The position numbers and the translations under genes are program-made. Under the pieces are notes generated by a model. That model ran no database searches and was not told the origin of the DNA. It worked only from the letters and a program-made list of their open reading frames with translations. Below, one piece after another: positions 21,828 to 34,012 of a stretch of DNA of 64,000 nt; the first letter of the stretch is position 1; each line of letters begins with the position of its first letter. This stretch comes from Perkinsus olseni (lineage: Eukaryota > Perkinsozoa > Perkinsida): contig JABANN010000065.1 in assembly GCA_013115125.1 (NCBI GenBank), forward strand, positions 1-64,000, written 5' to 3'.

Positions 21828-23778
21828 ATGGCAGTTGTTTGCTCGTATCAGGTCGAAGCCGGATGGCCCGGCGACGGATTCACAGGCGGTTACAGCCGAT
21901 GGAGAAAGATGAGCAAGGAGTGCCGTATGCAGCCAAGGTCGGGGAATCTTTCTACTGCGCTATGGAGTATCTTTTGTGCATGCGTGCAGGGTGAATGTCG
22001 AGGCGTTACTGAGCATATAAGTTGTTGGCAGCGAGCCACAAAAGCTACTGGGTGCGGCGAGACTTGTGGGGTGTTGGAATTCGATGCTAAATACCGAAGA
22101 AGATGGTGCGGACGGCAGGTAATAATGTCGGCTGCCGGGATCGAACCTCCGCGCAATATATGCTCATCGTTGGCTAGGAGACGGACGAGTGCCCTATCAC
22201 CTGTGGTAAATGTCGTCTCTACAATCGCAGCCCTCAGAACGGCGCTGATGTACCTCTGTGGCTGCCCAACAAGGTGGGTCGGGCCTTGCTCTGCCGAGTG
22301 AGACGAGCTCCCTTTAGGGTGCGGATGGGCAAGTATCGATACCGTACATGTTCGACCCTGGTGATACTGCCATCGACTCGAGCAGGAGGACTGTCATGCG
22401 GGAGGCAGCGGCAGCGTGGCGAGAGAAGACTTGTGTAAGTAACGGGGAATCCTCTAGCGGAGCGAAGCGAATCATGGTCTCATGACCTTTCGAGGCCGTC
22501 GTTGTCAGGTTAACTTTTACGAGGCCTCACCGACTACCATTGGCAATAGGGCGCGTGTTGTTGTGAAGGTGATAAGGGCGGCCTTGTTAGCATGCGATAG
22601 GCGAACTGGCTCCAGTCGAGACAACTTCCCTGCCCACAGCACTGTCTCAGTAACTCAGCTCATTTCGTACATTTCTAAAGTTTTTCTGGAGGCAAAGAAA
22701 TTTGAACGGGTCCCATATAACAAGAGATCTCCCATACCGTAGTTGCTGCTCACATTCTACGCTGAGTTGGAGGACTACTGCGAATGAGTACTCTCGCCCC
22801 GTCCAGGTTCTAGTAAAGCGAACTCTCGGCAACTACCCTCCCTTCTCTTATCGCACCCTCCCCTGCATCTCAGGTGCTACGTTCGAGCTCTGGACTGCCG
22901 TCAGGGTGCAGCGCGGGGCCGCTAGGATACCCTTCGGGGGGGCAAGCGTTCATCAATCTTGGCTCCTGCTCCGACCTCTCCAGGCTTGGCAGCGTTATTC
23001 ATGAACTCGGTCACACCCTCGGAAGTAATACAGCAATTTTGTGGCGCGTGACGGAAAGATTTTCCTCCCACTTCGTAGTGGTTCACACGCAAATGCGAGG
23101 AGACCGCAATAAGTACTTGGACATGATCTATGACAACGTAAAGCCGACAACCATGAAGAACTTTGCCATCAGACATTACTCGTAAGTGCTCCCACGAATA
23201 CAAAATCGATCGTCAGGGCGAGCGCCATCACCCCCAGACAGGTACCAGGGAGTTAATGGGCAATACTCCCCTTATGATTATGGTAGTATCATGCACTACA
23301 CGAAAACGCAAGGCATGATTGCCGAGAAGTACGACCCTCGGACTAACCCCGGGGTATTTACGTTAAAGGGACAGTACGAGCCTGGGATCAGCGAGGTCAT
23401 GCACTATGACGGCCAATGCATGACGGCAGCAGCCGCGATATCACCTGTAGGTCGGCCAACGAGAGCACCTGTCGGACCTAGACGTTGCTGAGATCAACGC
23501 CTTGTACTCATGTCGAGTATCGTCCGCTACTACGCCCCCTCCACCGCAGACTGTAGTACGGCAGCAACCCTCCACTACCAGTCGATCGACAAGTAAGCAG
23601 CCACTCTGGTAGCGTCGGTACTCGTCTCGACAGGTGAAGGTGATACCAGATTGGCTGAGCTAGAGGTGGTCGAGCAGAGGCTGAGAGCTGATGAAGGTGA
23701 GAGCCTGTGCCCCGCACTGTTGGCTTGCTGCGAGTCGAAACAGCGAGTGCTGAGCCATCTTCACCGGAGGCGGGATAA
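21828..23778 (+). CDS. Astacin-family zinc metalloprotease with a Cys-rich ShK-like N-terminal module
   Basis: Ten exons with agreeing phases: 21828-22118, 22178-22273, 22318-22434, 22509-22568, 22874-23024, 23079-23181, 23242-23395, 23451-23592, 23634-23696, 23744-23778, giving 403 residues. The N-terminal Cys-rich part ends ECPITCGKC, as in ShKT modules. The peptidase domain (M12A) starts with VSIPYMFDPG and has REAAAAWREKTCVNFYE, the zinc site HELGHTLGMVH, the Met-turn region YGSIMHY, and VGQREHLSDLDVAEINALYSC. The catalytic Glu is in HELGH; the residue after the third His, usually Glu, is Thr here, while the following R-x-DR pattern is kept. A Ser/Thr/Pro linker and a short acidic helix end the protein. 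Probably secreted, but no clear signal peptide follows the chosen ATG, so a first exon may be missing. Confidence 0.88.
22119..22177 (-). mobile_element. Intron carrying an antisense tRNA T-arm-like element
   Basis: The whole 59-nt intron of the astacin gene, boundaries fixed by reading frame (CGRQ joined to ETDECP). Its core on the plus strand is CCGGGATCGAACC, the reverse complement of a tRNA T-loop/B-box. It belongs to the repeated family described in the findings. Confidence 0.6.
22456..22470 (+). repeat. Copy of the GCGGAGCGAAG motif inside an astacin-gene intron
   Basis: AGCGGAGCGAAGCGA lies in the intron 22435-22508, whose borders are fixed by protein homology (TC joined to VNFYE). 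Seven further exact copies of the 11-bp core occur in the window. Confidence 0.8.
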
Positions 23779-23900
23779 CTCAGCATGATACCCCTGTACG
23801 TACTTCCTGTGGCAAGTCATAGAATATACTAAGGGAGCGTTCATGACCCCGGCGAGCATCTCCCACCATCTTGATCGCGGTTCGAGGTCAAGGCTTTAGA

Positions 23901-24881
23901 ATGAGAACACCCGACCGAGCGTGGTCCCTTCCCGGCCATGGCTTCTCCATCCTGCTGCGGGTTCTAGTTACCATCGCACAGCGTGTTACGTCAGCCGTAC
24001 AGGAGGCCGCCAACTCGGGTGGAAGGCTGACCACTGCAGCCCGAGACCATTTGCTCTCGGCGATAAGCGGCATAAAGGAGATGTAGCAAGCCTTGATGCT
24101 TGCAGTGTGATCACGCTGACTTCCAGGTATATGAAGATATCGCAGCTTGGGGACCTCGCCAGGTCCCTCCGTTAAGTCGCATGCCACGGTCACTGTTGTG
24201 CCCCTCTACTGTTGCGTCTAGTCAATTCATCCGTGGGGTTCTCGCTTGCACTACAATACTATCAACTGGGCTGTTTCTATCGTGCAGCGACGCCAAGCTG
24301 TGATCCATAAGGGGGGAGCGATGATGATGGCTGTTACTCTGCCTTCCGTGCTTGACTCGCGCGAACAGTGGTGTTGCAATGGACTGGCGGCGGCGCCCAC
24401 CGATCATTACCAATGATACCAACAACGCCGACGGTATCCGGCGCTCTTCCGAGATGCCCGCCGTCTACCATAACATTATCAGAGACGGCTCCGTTCACGT
24501 AAGTCGGCCTCTATTGCCATGGATAAGGAGCAGGCCTAAGTTCAGGGTACAGGGGTGGTCACATCAGCGCCTGTAGAGCTGCGAGCAGGGTGTACCCAGT
24601 GAGTCCTCCGACGGCCGAGGGTGCTCATCACACTACCCTCTCGTAGAGCCGCAGTCACTCGCCGGACCAGCATCCATCGGTCGCCAGTCACGGTAGAGTC
24701 AATGCCGTCCGCTGATCTCTTCAACAGCGGCCCAATACGTTACACGACCGTGCGGCGCTCCCCTGCCGTGCCTACTGATCTGGCCTTGCCGGGGTAAGAG
24801 AGACGGCTCTGCACAAGTAGTGCAATACTCGAGGCCTGCTCCTGGAAGCGGTTACCGTGTGCTGGTGTCCTGAGCTCTTAA
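23901..24881 (+). CDS. Unknown plus-strand gene, exon structure partly resolved
   Basis: An ATG at 23901 opens RTPDRAWSLPGHGFSILL and a helical run (SAVQEAANSGGRLTTAARD) to a GTAGC donor at 24083. Downstream pieces are LHYNTINWAVSIVQRRQAVI near 24250-24300, ITNDTNNADGIRRSSEMPAV ending at a GTAAGT donor at 24499, GTGVVTSAPVELRAG from 24545, IRYTTVRRSPAVPTDLALP near 24735-24795 and PAPGSGYRVLVS ending in TGA near 24880. The last four join with agreeing phases; the middle does not. No family is recognised. A competing minus-strand open frame at 23888-24193 looks like a shadow. Confidence 0.45.
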
Positions 24882-25326
24882 CCTGAGCAACAAAGTAGTG
24901 ATCTCAGGCATCATCACCATCACAATAGGTCGACATCGCAGTCGAGCAGTGTTGGTACGGCGAAGGAGCAGCAGCAGCAGCAGCAGCCCTTGGGAGGGTA
25001 AACGATAGAGGCCCGCAGCATCATCAGCAGCAGCAGCAGCCAGTGGTACGCACTCCTAGGTCCCTAGGGGCGGCCGAGATGTGTCGCCCATTATCATCAA
25101 CATTGTCATCGACACTGAGCAGCAAGACAGGGGGGAGCAATGGGTAGGAGGGGAGGCCGGATTGGGTCACCCAAACACTCATTGCACCAAGCCCTGTGGT
25201 AGAGGACCTCCTGCCGTTCTTAGTAGCGTCTCGACTCGAGACTCTCGAATGATGTTCTCGGAATGAGAGAGACTTCTACGTGGAGCACGTGCTAATATCG
25301 GCTCACTTCCAACCTGAAGATACCGC

Positions 25327-27693
25327 ATGGACGCTACCGAGAGCGTAGCCAGCACCCAGGCCACAGGACGCTTCGCGGCGTGGAGGGCAGCCGCCGAGGC
25401 TGTACACACCAGCAGCAGCAGCAGCAGCAGCAGGCCTGGTGGAGGGAATGGTCAGCGTTTCAATAATAAAGCCCTTCGTCAGCGACCTAGCAGGCACGAC
25501 CTCTCGGAGCTTCCTCTCGGCGTCGGGCTACTCGGGAGGGCTGGACGCTAGCGCCCCTCACGACGGCAGCCCTGCCTCTACCACTGGAGAGGACAAGCTG
25601 TTCAATGCTGCCTGCAACTGCGGGGCGCGGCATCAACTCCTCAAATGCCGGGTGACTCCTGATCACGTCTGGTCGATGCTGCTCAGGCGTGTGGTCAGGC
25701 ACGACTGGAGCAGTCTGCTCGCGAGATGGAGCGGAAGCTACGAGCAGCGATGCAGCGGAGGGACAGGGCTACTCGAGGGTGGGGGAGGCGGGTCGATGGG
25801 CAAGCCCAGGGTCGTGTTGTAGGCTGGAAGATGTTCAGAGCCTGAGTCGGGAACTGGACTCTGCTCGAAGGGATGCTAGAAGCAAGCATAGTGGATGGGA
25901 CCTCGCCTTAGAGGATGCTCGGAAGACCGCGGGTGAGCCGGGATGGAGAGCGATCGGGGTTGTGGCCGGAGACGATCGGTTTGAACTGCGCAGGAGAGCT
26001 TAAAGAGCAGGACTCCTGGCTCATCACTAGGGAAGGAGCTTTGACGCGGCGACGCGAAGAGGTGAGATGTCGATCGCCGGGATCGAACCCGCGACCTCTT
26101 TCTCTCATCAGACCTCTGACCTACGGCAGCGAGTCCGCTCCAGAGAGCGTCAGGTCGATGAGCTCATAGGGGAGACTAGGAAGGAGTATCGGAGGTTGAA
26201 GGGGGAGCTTTCCGCGGCTAAGACCACTGAGCGAGAGGTCCTTTGACCTTGTCCTCTGACTAGGGTGACATCCGATGACATCCATGACGCTGTACTGTAG
26301 GTGACCTCCATGATGGAGGGTATACGAGAGAGCCTGTCGGAGGTGCGGGAACGTCTAGTGGCTGATGAGGAAGCTCTCGAGGCAGCTGCCCATGATGGGG
26401 AGGTCCTCAAGGGTATACTAGAAGAGGTGAGAAGGGGGCCCGGGAAGTAGTGCCGGCAACGATCGTCACTGCTGGTATCGCTGTTCATATCCTGTCGGCC
26501 ATTCCACGACGAGCGGTGGGTCCATCCTCTCCGTTCACTGACCTCTCTTCTCGCTCCTATGATGATGTTTGCAGCAGGACTCTTTCGAGGACCCCTCAAT
26601 ACCGCGCTCAAACTCGCTAGCGCGGGGTGGCGCTACATGGTAAAGGGGGTCGTTAGAAAGACAGTTCCAGCAACAGTGCGTTTCTTTGGTACTTTATCCA
26701 CTTGCCGTCCTTGCTGTGCTATCTGCACCCTCGGGCAGATAATGCTGACTGTGTCCCTCGTTGTCCGTACGGAGCGACTCTTCTTGGTAACGTCGCCTGT
26801 CGGCAGATACCGTCGATACTGTGCGAGGTGGAATCGAACCGAACCGCAGTCACCGAGGAAGTACTGACCCACAGCGAGAGCTACTCGGGGCCCGGCGTCT
26901 GACGGTATTGCAGATAGCAGCATGTCGAAAGCGCCTCGATAACCACGTCCTGGAGAGGGAAGAGTTGGACGATCAGCGCAAGAGGCTGGAGGGTCGACGT
27001 AGCAAGGTGGCTGCTCGGATGGAGGGCCTTCACGTGGAGAAGCAGGTGAGGGGGCGCTGTCTGCCACCCGCCCAGCTGATGCGCTGTATAGCGGGCCCAG
27101 GCCGTAGGGATCAGTCAGTCTCCGAATCCCGGTAAACGCTATCGGGTTGACAGAGCTCTCTATGAGGAATCATAGCGACAGTCGCCCGGTCTTTTGTGTG
27201 TATCATTCCCTGTAGGATATATCAGCATTGGGCCTGAGGCTTGACGAGCTGCAACGAAAGGTGTGTGCTAGCGAAGGGTCCCGAAGTAGCCGTAGCAGCA
27301 GTCAGAGCAGCAGGGGGACAGGGAGCGACACAATGGTGGGTGATACAATGTCCCTTCTCGCGGTCACTTCACCACTCAGGACGTACAAGAAAGCGAACTC
27401 ACTGCTCTGGAAAGGGAAGTGAGCGCGAACGATGAAAAGTTGAAAGTGTGGTAGGGAAGCCTTGCACGGTGGTATTGCTGATCGCCTTCAGACTTTCGCT
27501 GAGCAAAACTCCGAATCTAGGAGACACCGAGATCGTTTAGAGTTCAAATTGGAAGTTAGCAAACGGCAACTCGAGGAGGTAGGCGACGATGGTAGCGGAG
27601 TTTTCTGGGCGCGGCACGGTCTTCCGTCATCAGGCTAAAGTAGAAGTACAGAGGTGTCGGAAGGCGGTACCTCGGCCCGGGATGGTGAAGTGA
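25327..27693 (+). CDS. Long coiled-coil protein with many short exons
   Basis: It starts MDATESVASTQATGRFAAWR with a run of seven serines coded by AGC, then Ser/Gly-rich text, then heptad-rich exons: QARLEQSAREMERKLRAAMQ, VQSLSRELDSARRDARSK, RQVDELIGETRKEYRRLKGE, GIRESLSEVRERLVADEEAL, KRLDNHVLEREELDDQRKRL, LTALEREVSANDEKLK and RDRLEFKLEVSKRQLEE. The final exon ends GMVK and TGA at 27691. Joins at 26062-26129, around 26235-26300 and at the last intron keep phase. Nothing but coiled coil is visible, so it is likely structural (cytoskeleton, centrosome or flagellar base); that is inference. Some middle exons, especially 26580-26900, are uncertain. Confidence 0.65.
26062..26129 (-). mobile_element. 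Intron carrying an antisense tRNA T-arm-like element
   Basis: A 68-nt intron of the coiled-coil gene. Its plus-strand core is CCGGGATCGAACCCGCGACC, almost the reverse complement of a full tRNA variable loop plus T-arm. Removing it joins two coiled-coil exons in frame. Confidence 0.65.
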
Positions 27694-28356
27694 TCTGAAC
27701 TGCGTTATGTGACGATTGCTTGGCTGTTGGTTTAAGTTGATGGTAGCTGCAAATCGGAATTTAGCTGCAACACTAGCGAGTACACTATGAATCCAGGATG
27801 GTCTTTGAGGGGCTGCACTACGGTGTTGTTGGAAAGAATGAAGTGATGATATTTTAAGTGACCATTGCTTTGCTTGCAGTACATGTTAAAGGGTCTCTAG
27901 ACTGGAAAGGGAGCGTTCAGAGCGCTTCATTAGTATAAAGGTTGTGTTACGTAGTTCTTACAATTTGTATGTTGATAGATAGCCCTTCGCAATTAGTCAA
28001 TTTATGATTGGTCACAGCACCGGGGTGGGGAGTAGAGCCTGCCAGGAAGGAATGAGACGATCTGGTCGTTGTGTAATGCGCGTGTAACTCAATAACGCAA
28101 AAGAGAGGTCGTCGTTAGGGTCCTGACACATCGGCATCAAGCCTAAGCTGGCGAAGGCGTTGGACCTTAAAACTGACACACACCAAGCTGTCAAAACAGC
28201 AATGAAGGGTCGATAAATCTGCCAACGTTGCCTTTATAGGAGCGACTGTGCCACCCTGAGCGATTGCTATTCCTCGAGAAGGATGGGGTCGCTCTTAGCA
28301 ATGACACAAATACTCGTTATTTTCTGGATTGCCCCTAGCTTCGGAAAAGCCCGGTT
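27694..28356. other. Intergenic region between converging genes
   Basis: About 660 bp, AT-richer than its neighbours, between the coiled-coil stop and the stop of the minus-strand Cys-containing gene. I see no gene. Confidence 0.5.
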
Positions 28357-29042
28357 TCAAGAAGACAGGTCGGAGTCGGTATCCGTTGAGGAGTTATGCA
28401 AGTTGCCGCTGCACGGTACCACGGAAACCCTCACACATCGCAGACATTGGACAGAGCCTTGATAGTAAAACCATCGTGTTTGGGTCACTTTATTTCTGGT
28501 GGTAACTTGCCACTGGTAAGTGCTATAGCAGAACTTCTCGGACGGTGGCATGATCAACGTGGTGCCTCCGCGTGTGCGTGGCCCCTTCTTCGGTTCGGAA
28601 ACGGCAGCGGCACTGGTTGAAGCACATACTGTCGAACTGCCATCATTCATTCTGGCGCAAAGATACACATGACAAAAGAGACACCGATACGGTGTAATAG
28701 GCTCCTATAGCGCCTGACAGGCGCCGTAGTAGCTGGCTCCCGGCTCGGGAGTCCCGGGCTTCCTCCCTTGAACTTTGCGAGCCGACTCCCTCCCCAATGT
28801 TAGCTCTTGTGCCATTCACGCACGCGATTCGAACTGCGGCCGGCGTGTCGCCTTATGCCGCTTACGATCTCACATCGATTGGGCATGGGCCGGGCGTAAA
28901 CCTGTATGCTCACCATAGCAGACAGCCTCTCAACCGTCACGGCATGGGTGCCGTCGACCGGTATGTTAGTACGCATCTCTACGAATCCGTCGGCCTGTGT
29001 TAGCGCAATTGCGAGGTGAGGGAGCAACAGAATGGGCGCCAC
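28357..29042 (-). CDS. Unknown Cys-containing protein, possibly secreted
   Basis: The last exon, about 28650-28357, is convincing: ARMNDGSSTVCAS, then EKFCYSTYQWQVTTRNKVTQ, RWFYYQGSVQCLRC and a Ser/Thr-rich end. An upstream exon on the same strand, 29042 to about 28800, has a hydrophobic start (APILLLPHLAIALTQ) like a signal peptide followed by GFVEMRTNIPVDGTHAVTV. The junction between them, around 28680-28800, was not resolved and the true start codon may be further upstream. No family recognised. Confidence 0.45.
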
Positions 29043-29922
29043 TCGGGCATAGGGTGTGCCTACAATACTGTAGTTCCCGCGATAACACTAAGATTCGTTC
29101 GAGTTATTGACGATATCTCGCTCTCTTGGGCTCTCCTCAGCCATGCCGCGTGCTCCGCGCTCACAAACTTCTCGCGTTCGTTCTCATCGCAGATGGACTC
29201 GAGCCTGTACAGATTTACAGTGCTAGTGCTTCCTCCACGGTCTACTCGCCGGTAGCTTTAAATGGTGACTGCATTCCGGATGTTGCGACTTACGAGGTCC
29301 CTGATCTCTTCTGGCGGTAGGTGAGCTGAGAGCTGGTCTTTGGTGATCCAGCGAGCCGTCCCAGGCGAACTATACCGATGCCAGAGCGAAGATGAACACT
29401 CGGCCGCAATTTCTGCGGAGGCGCGATTCGATAGAATTTGCAAGGGTGTCGTACAAAGTCGCATACCCTCGTCGACGCGGAACTCAGTGGAAAGTTACCA
29501 TCAGTAGCAACCTGTGGATGGCTGTAACCCGGGATTCGCGAACCAAGACCACTGCTCCGTCAACTCAAAGAGTGGTTAGGGTATGGAATCAGAATGCGTT
29601 ATTCGATACGAAGCCTATCAAGGCAATATGACTATAAAATCTGATGAAAATGCTAGTCCGCATATCTGGTAGAGCCGGCGCTTAAAAAGCCACCGCAATC
29701 CATGTGCGGAGTATGTTAGCGTGTTGAGTCTGATGAACCTACAGCAGCCGTCAGAGAGACAAGTAGTACAATAGTGGTAGATCCAACCTCTCTGAGTAGT
29801 ACGATGACTAAATGAAGGCGGGTGGTAATTGTAAATGACCATTGGTGATACAGCTCATCGGCAGAGACCGGCGCTCGCCTCGAGAGCGGCACAGCCTCTA
29901 ACTTTGCATCCACTCCGAGAAA
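29043..29922. other. Region with no confident gene
   Basis: About 880 bp upstream of the Cys-containing gene and downstream of the chitinase. Short frames on both strands do not form a convincing model; 5' exons of the Cys-containing gene could lie here. Confidence 0.35.
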
Positions 29923-31055
29923 TCAGCATTTAGTCGAGTGTAGTTCATCCATCTCTATGCAGCAGCAGTAGGAAACATCAGGGTCGGCAGGAGCATCGAA
30001 GATGGAGAAGGGAGTCCCATACTTCACCAGGCGACAGTTGCCAAGCCAGTCAGCGTATTCCCAATACTCAGCGACGGCAGAGGAGGACGTGGCGTCGAAA
30101 GGCTTCATCTTCTCACACCCGAGAGTATCCTCTTTCCCCGGAGAGATTCCGAAGTGTTTGCAGAAGGCTTTGTAATACTCCACACGGTTGGCAGCTTGCT
30201 GACTCTGATGACCACATTCGATGCCGTTAGTGATCATGATAGTTGCCCCGAAGCCCGGGATCCTGTTGGCGGCGGTATCGTTCCCATTTGGTTTCCACCA
30301 GCCGGTGACAACATCATGAACAGACGGCTTGGGTGTCTGCGGGGTCATATCGAACCAGATAGCGCTGGCGAAGGACAACCAGCCGCCTTCATTCGTTAAG
30401 ACGCCGTCGGCATTGGCGAGTAAATTAGAACCTTCGGATCGTCGTAGATGACCACTGAGAACGGACCGTAGTTGTAATTCCAACTGATCTGCTTGGCACC
30501 GCGGCCGAAGTACTTTTGACCAGGACGACAAGCGAACCTGTCTTCTACCCATTGCGGGCTACTAGCGCAGTAGTCCCAGCCAGGATTGACTTCGCGGTAG
30601 TAGTATAACCCTTGTTGCCACTGAGGATATTTGCTGCTCGGGTCGTGAGCACCAACCTCCTGGACGAAATGGGCGAACATGGTGGCCAGCTCTCGTAAGC
30701 ATAGTTCATCTTTGTCGGCATTATCCGGTCCAGCGTCATCACAGAACCTCGGCCACTTCGCCACTGCCTTGAGGAAGTTGTGGTAGGTGTAAGGCCCCTG
30801 GCCCATGCCTTTACCCATGTTGGCCAAAGGGAAGAGAGACGAGAAGACAGTCTCATTAACCAGACGCTTGACTCTCTGACAATTGGCAGCATCGGTAATG
30901 TCTTGCTCAGTCGGGACACCATCCAAACGTATGGCCCTTCTTAGCATGCTCTTGGCCTCTGAGGGCAGGGGAGGGCGTTTAGAGGGGTCGCACTTATTCT
31001 GTCCGAACGCCACTTGTAGCAATAACGCGGAGAAGACGAGCAGCGAGAACACCAT
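29923..31055 (-). CDS. Secreted GH19-type chitinase with a one-base frameshift
   Basis: From the ATG at 31055, MVFSLLVFSALLLQVAFG is a clear signal peptide. The catalytic domain shows FCRD-type order: FLKAVAKWPRFCDD, HFVQEVGAHDP (candidate catalytic Glu), YYYREVNPGWDYC, the hallmark YFGRGAKQISWNYNYGPFS, then WLSFASAIWFDMTPQTPKPS, GFGATIMITNGIECG and a Cys-rich end to the stop at 29923. These are GH19 hallmarks; the enzyme cleaves beta-1,4-linked GlcNAc in chitin. After YDDPKVL, near 30418-30426, the frame shifts; no intron fits, and one missing base in a short A run would restore it. So it is a recent pseudogene, a polymorphism or an assembly error. A Cys-containing tail (VSYCCCIEMDE) ends it. 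Confidence 0.88.
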
Positions 31056-31354
31056 TGCCTGGAAGATCGTAGAAGAACCGTGGAAGAACGTCTCCTGAGC
31101 CCATTGCAGTGTCCCATCACAGAACACAAGCTGGTGATACTACGGAAACGATTGTTTAGAAACGACAGAGGTTATGAGCATGTCGATACTGTAGCCACCA
31201 ACGCCAACATCAACTTCAACACGATGAGGTACCCTCATCATTGTCAGCGCCTGCCCGACTTCACTCTGGCCAGCACTGGGCTTAGGTGCGGAGGACTCCT
31301 TTCGAATAACCGGTGAGTTGCAGGCGGGCTTGAATAGGACTCCACAGTGAGCTG

Positions 31355-34012
31355 CTATGGCCTGAAAAGGCGAGCGACCTTACCAGCGCTACAACAACGA
31401 TCCGGCGCGACCTCTTGAAACTGCATATCCACTGGGCACTCGCTCCTGATTGCTAGGGCATGGGCGAGAGTGTCCAGCACCCGACTATCGCGGAGACTCT
31501 CCCGTCCCAGGATGAGCGAATACGCGGTCTTTATGGACTGAGAAGTGTCCACTAAGTTTGAGTTATGCATTGACGATCAGCTGCTGCGGCTGCCTCACCT
31601 CCATTCTGTTCATTCCAGGCAACTTCCTCCATGCAGAATCAACAACCTCCTCTGGCAAGGGTGTAACGTCGAGTGCCGCCATACCGTGTATACAGAAGGC
31701 GACGCTGGCAGGGTCCATAGCCTCGATTGCAGTGGTCGCAGCATCGACCAGTTGTGCCAGGTTCCACGTGCCGGGATGGTAACTGGTACAGATCCGACAG
31801 CTACTGTTGACGGATGGAGAGGCCCCTGGGGGTCGACACCTACCACATTTTCCCCAAGGCGTGGAAGAGTTGGGCTCGTTCGAGTGGTGTGCGACTGAAC
31901 AGGCCGTCCATGGCCAAGTCAACGACTCGCTGCCAAAAGCCAGCACCTGAGAAAAGGGTCTCCGCAAGAGCATCACCTTCATAACAACCGACCTAAGCGG
32001 ACTTCATTTCTAGCCCGATCGCTCCTATCAGCTTCTCGATCTCCACTGCGGGCTGCTGCCACTGCTACTGTACCGATTTTTGATGATGGGTCGTTCAATG
32101 CCTACAGACATGACATAGCAGACTGACGAGGTACGCCAGCACTCCAGCAAGGGGAGTACAGGAGAGAGGATGAGCGCCCAGAGTGGGAGTAGTCGGGACT
32201 TGAGAACTAGTCCTTGACTTAGCCTCGGACGTCCTGCTTACCTCTTCGCAGAGGCTCTGGTCGGCTTTGAACATGTCGGTCATAACGGACAGGGAATAGT
32301 CCTCCCAGGTAATCGGTCGGAATAGATCCGGGCGTGAAGGCAGCTGACTGAGGGCATGATTGACGATGACCAGCTCGCCTGGCTCAAGTCTGAGGTACAC
32401 AGCCGATGGACCATAGGAGAGACAGACCGCACGGTCATGAGTATTACGACGCAGAGTCACACAAGGATCTCAGTTTAAGAAGGGCCCGCTCGTGCCGCAG
32501 GTGTTGGCCGGCTGTGACGAAGACAGGCAACAACGAGGCTATGGTCGGACCATCAACACGATGGAAGCCGTGAGAAGCTTCTACTATGGCACCACCTGGA
32601 CAGGGTACGCATCCTTGTAGCAACATGGACAGGCAACTCACCGATCTTATCGAATATGCCTTCGAGATTACTGAGGGACATCTGTTCGGCACAGATGGCC
32701 AGGCTCGACATATGATGCGCCGAGCACTCCGCCCAGAGCCCATCTTGCGTAAGGTATCGATCTACACATCTCTCGGCGAAGTCCTTGAGTGAGTACAGCC
32801 TCAACTTAGCCATAGCCCACAGGATGTTGGCCAAGTCGACCGACCTCGGCCCGGCGGCGGCGGCGGCGGCGGCGGCGTTGATGCCTGTACGCCGTTCGAA
32901 AACCTCTGGCGCCATCTCCACTATGCCACAGTCGGCGAGCTGCTGATTATGGGAATCTTTCAGTTTGGCATAACTCCAGGAGAGGTTAGCCCAGTCGGCC
33001 GGTCGGAAGTCAGAAGGGCGTCGAGTGGCCGAGTCGAAGAGTCTATCAGAAGCTTCCTGCACTTCCCGCGGTAAGAGGCTGTCAGCCTCTCTCGAGTAAA
33101 TCCTCGCGATCGCCCAGGTCGTGTTGTTGACGTGTTGGGCTCTGATGTCTCTCGCTCGTGGTTGCAGCGCTTGCTGCAGTACCAAGAGTTCCCTCAACCC
33201 TGCCTCTACTACGACTACATCAGCATCGAGGAGGACCCCAAAGGACCAGACGATGTTGCTGACGTTCTGGGGCTGCAGCTCGGGCCATGACCGCAGACCC
33301 CTCCCTCGCCGCGTCACCTCCTGGGCGATAAACTCGATGATCGCTACTGAAGAGGGGTCGCACCTGAGGCGACCATGAGGGAATCCTGGAGCGCACTCGC
33401 AAGGATACCACCTCTCATGCCGCTGTAACTTCCGCTGTTGATGTACCTTGGCGATGCCCCAGGCTATGTTAGCCAGCAACTGAGGCTTCATAGTGGTGAG
33501 GAGGTGCGGCGTTATCAGCGTTCTCATCGCCGCGATGACCTACTACAACAGCATTTGCGTGAAAGTCCTGATGAGAGCTGACCTCTATTTTCCAGTCCGT
33601 GGATCCACCGACTGATGCGATGGCCCATACTGCATTGGACAAGGACATCGGCCGAAGCTCAGCGATGCCCTCAGGGCCACTCCTGGTCATGAAGGCTGTA
33701 AGTCTATTGGCTAGTCGATAGATGAGAGCTGAAAGAAGCGCTCAACCGCCGAAGCTGCGCACAGCAGTTGTACTCACCAGTGGCTTTCTTGGTATCCTGA
33801 CTGCTGTGTCGAGCAGCACGGTGCATGCAAGTGACCATGTTGACCAGGTTCATAGAGCCCAGGTTACGTTCCACACACTGGGCCACGTCCTCTAGAGTGT
33901 CCATCTTGGCGATGCGGATATTCAGCTGGACGTGCCTATCAACAGCGCCAGCATAAGATGTACGGCAATGTTGTTGCACCGGTCGTAGAAGGGGGGCTAC
34001 GGTACGAAACAT
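31355..34012 (-). CDS. OPR-like helical-repeat protein, predicted organellar RNA-binding, 712 aa
   Basis: Nine exons with agreeing phases: 34012-33778, 33728-33583, 33539-32642, 32595-32463, 32389-32242, 32101-31993, 31946-31844, 31782-31599, 31537-31355. The start MFRTVAPLLRPVQQHCRTSY is rich in Arg and lacks acids, as in a mitochondrial presequence. Repeats of about 38-45 residues share a core such as LANIAWGIAKV, NVSNIVWSFGVL, HVNNTTWAIARI, DWANLSWSYAKL and DLANILWAMAKL. This resembles octotricopeptide/FASTK-type repeats, which bind organelle RNA and steer its stability or translation. A run of eight alanines from a GCG/GCC repeat interrupts one repeat. I see no certain RAP domain at the C-terminus. 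Specific target unknown. Confidence 0.82.

Noticed and set aside
23888-24193. Minus-strand open frame of 101 codons
   Set aside because: The plus strand here has donor and acceptor signals joining coding pieces; the minus frame has none.
29043-29922. Several short frames as genes
   Set aside because: No splice-consistent model, no homology, both strands similar in quality.
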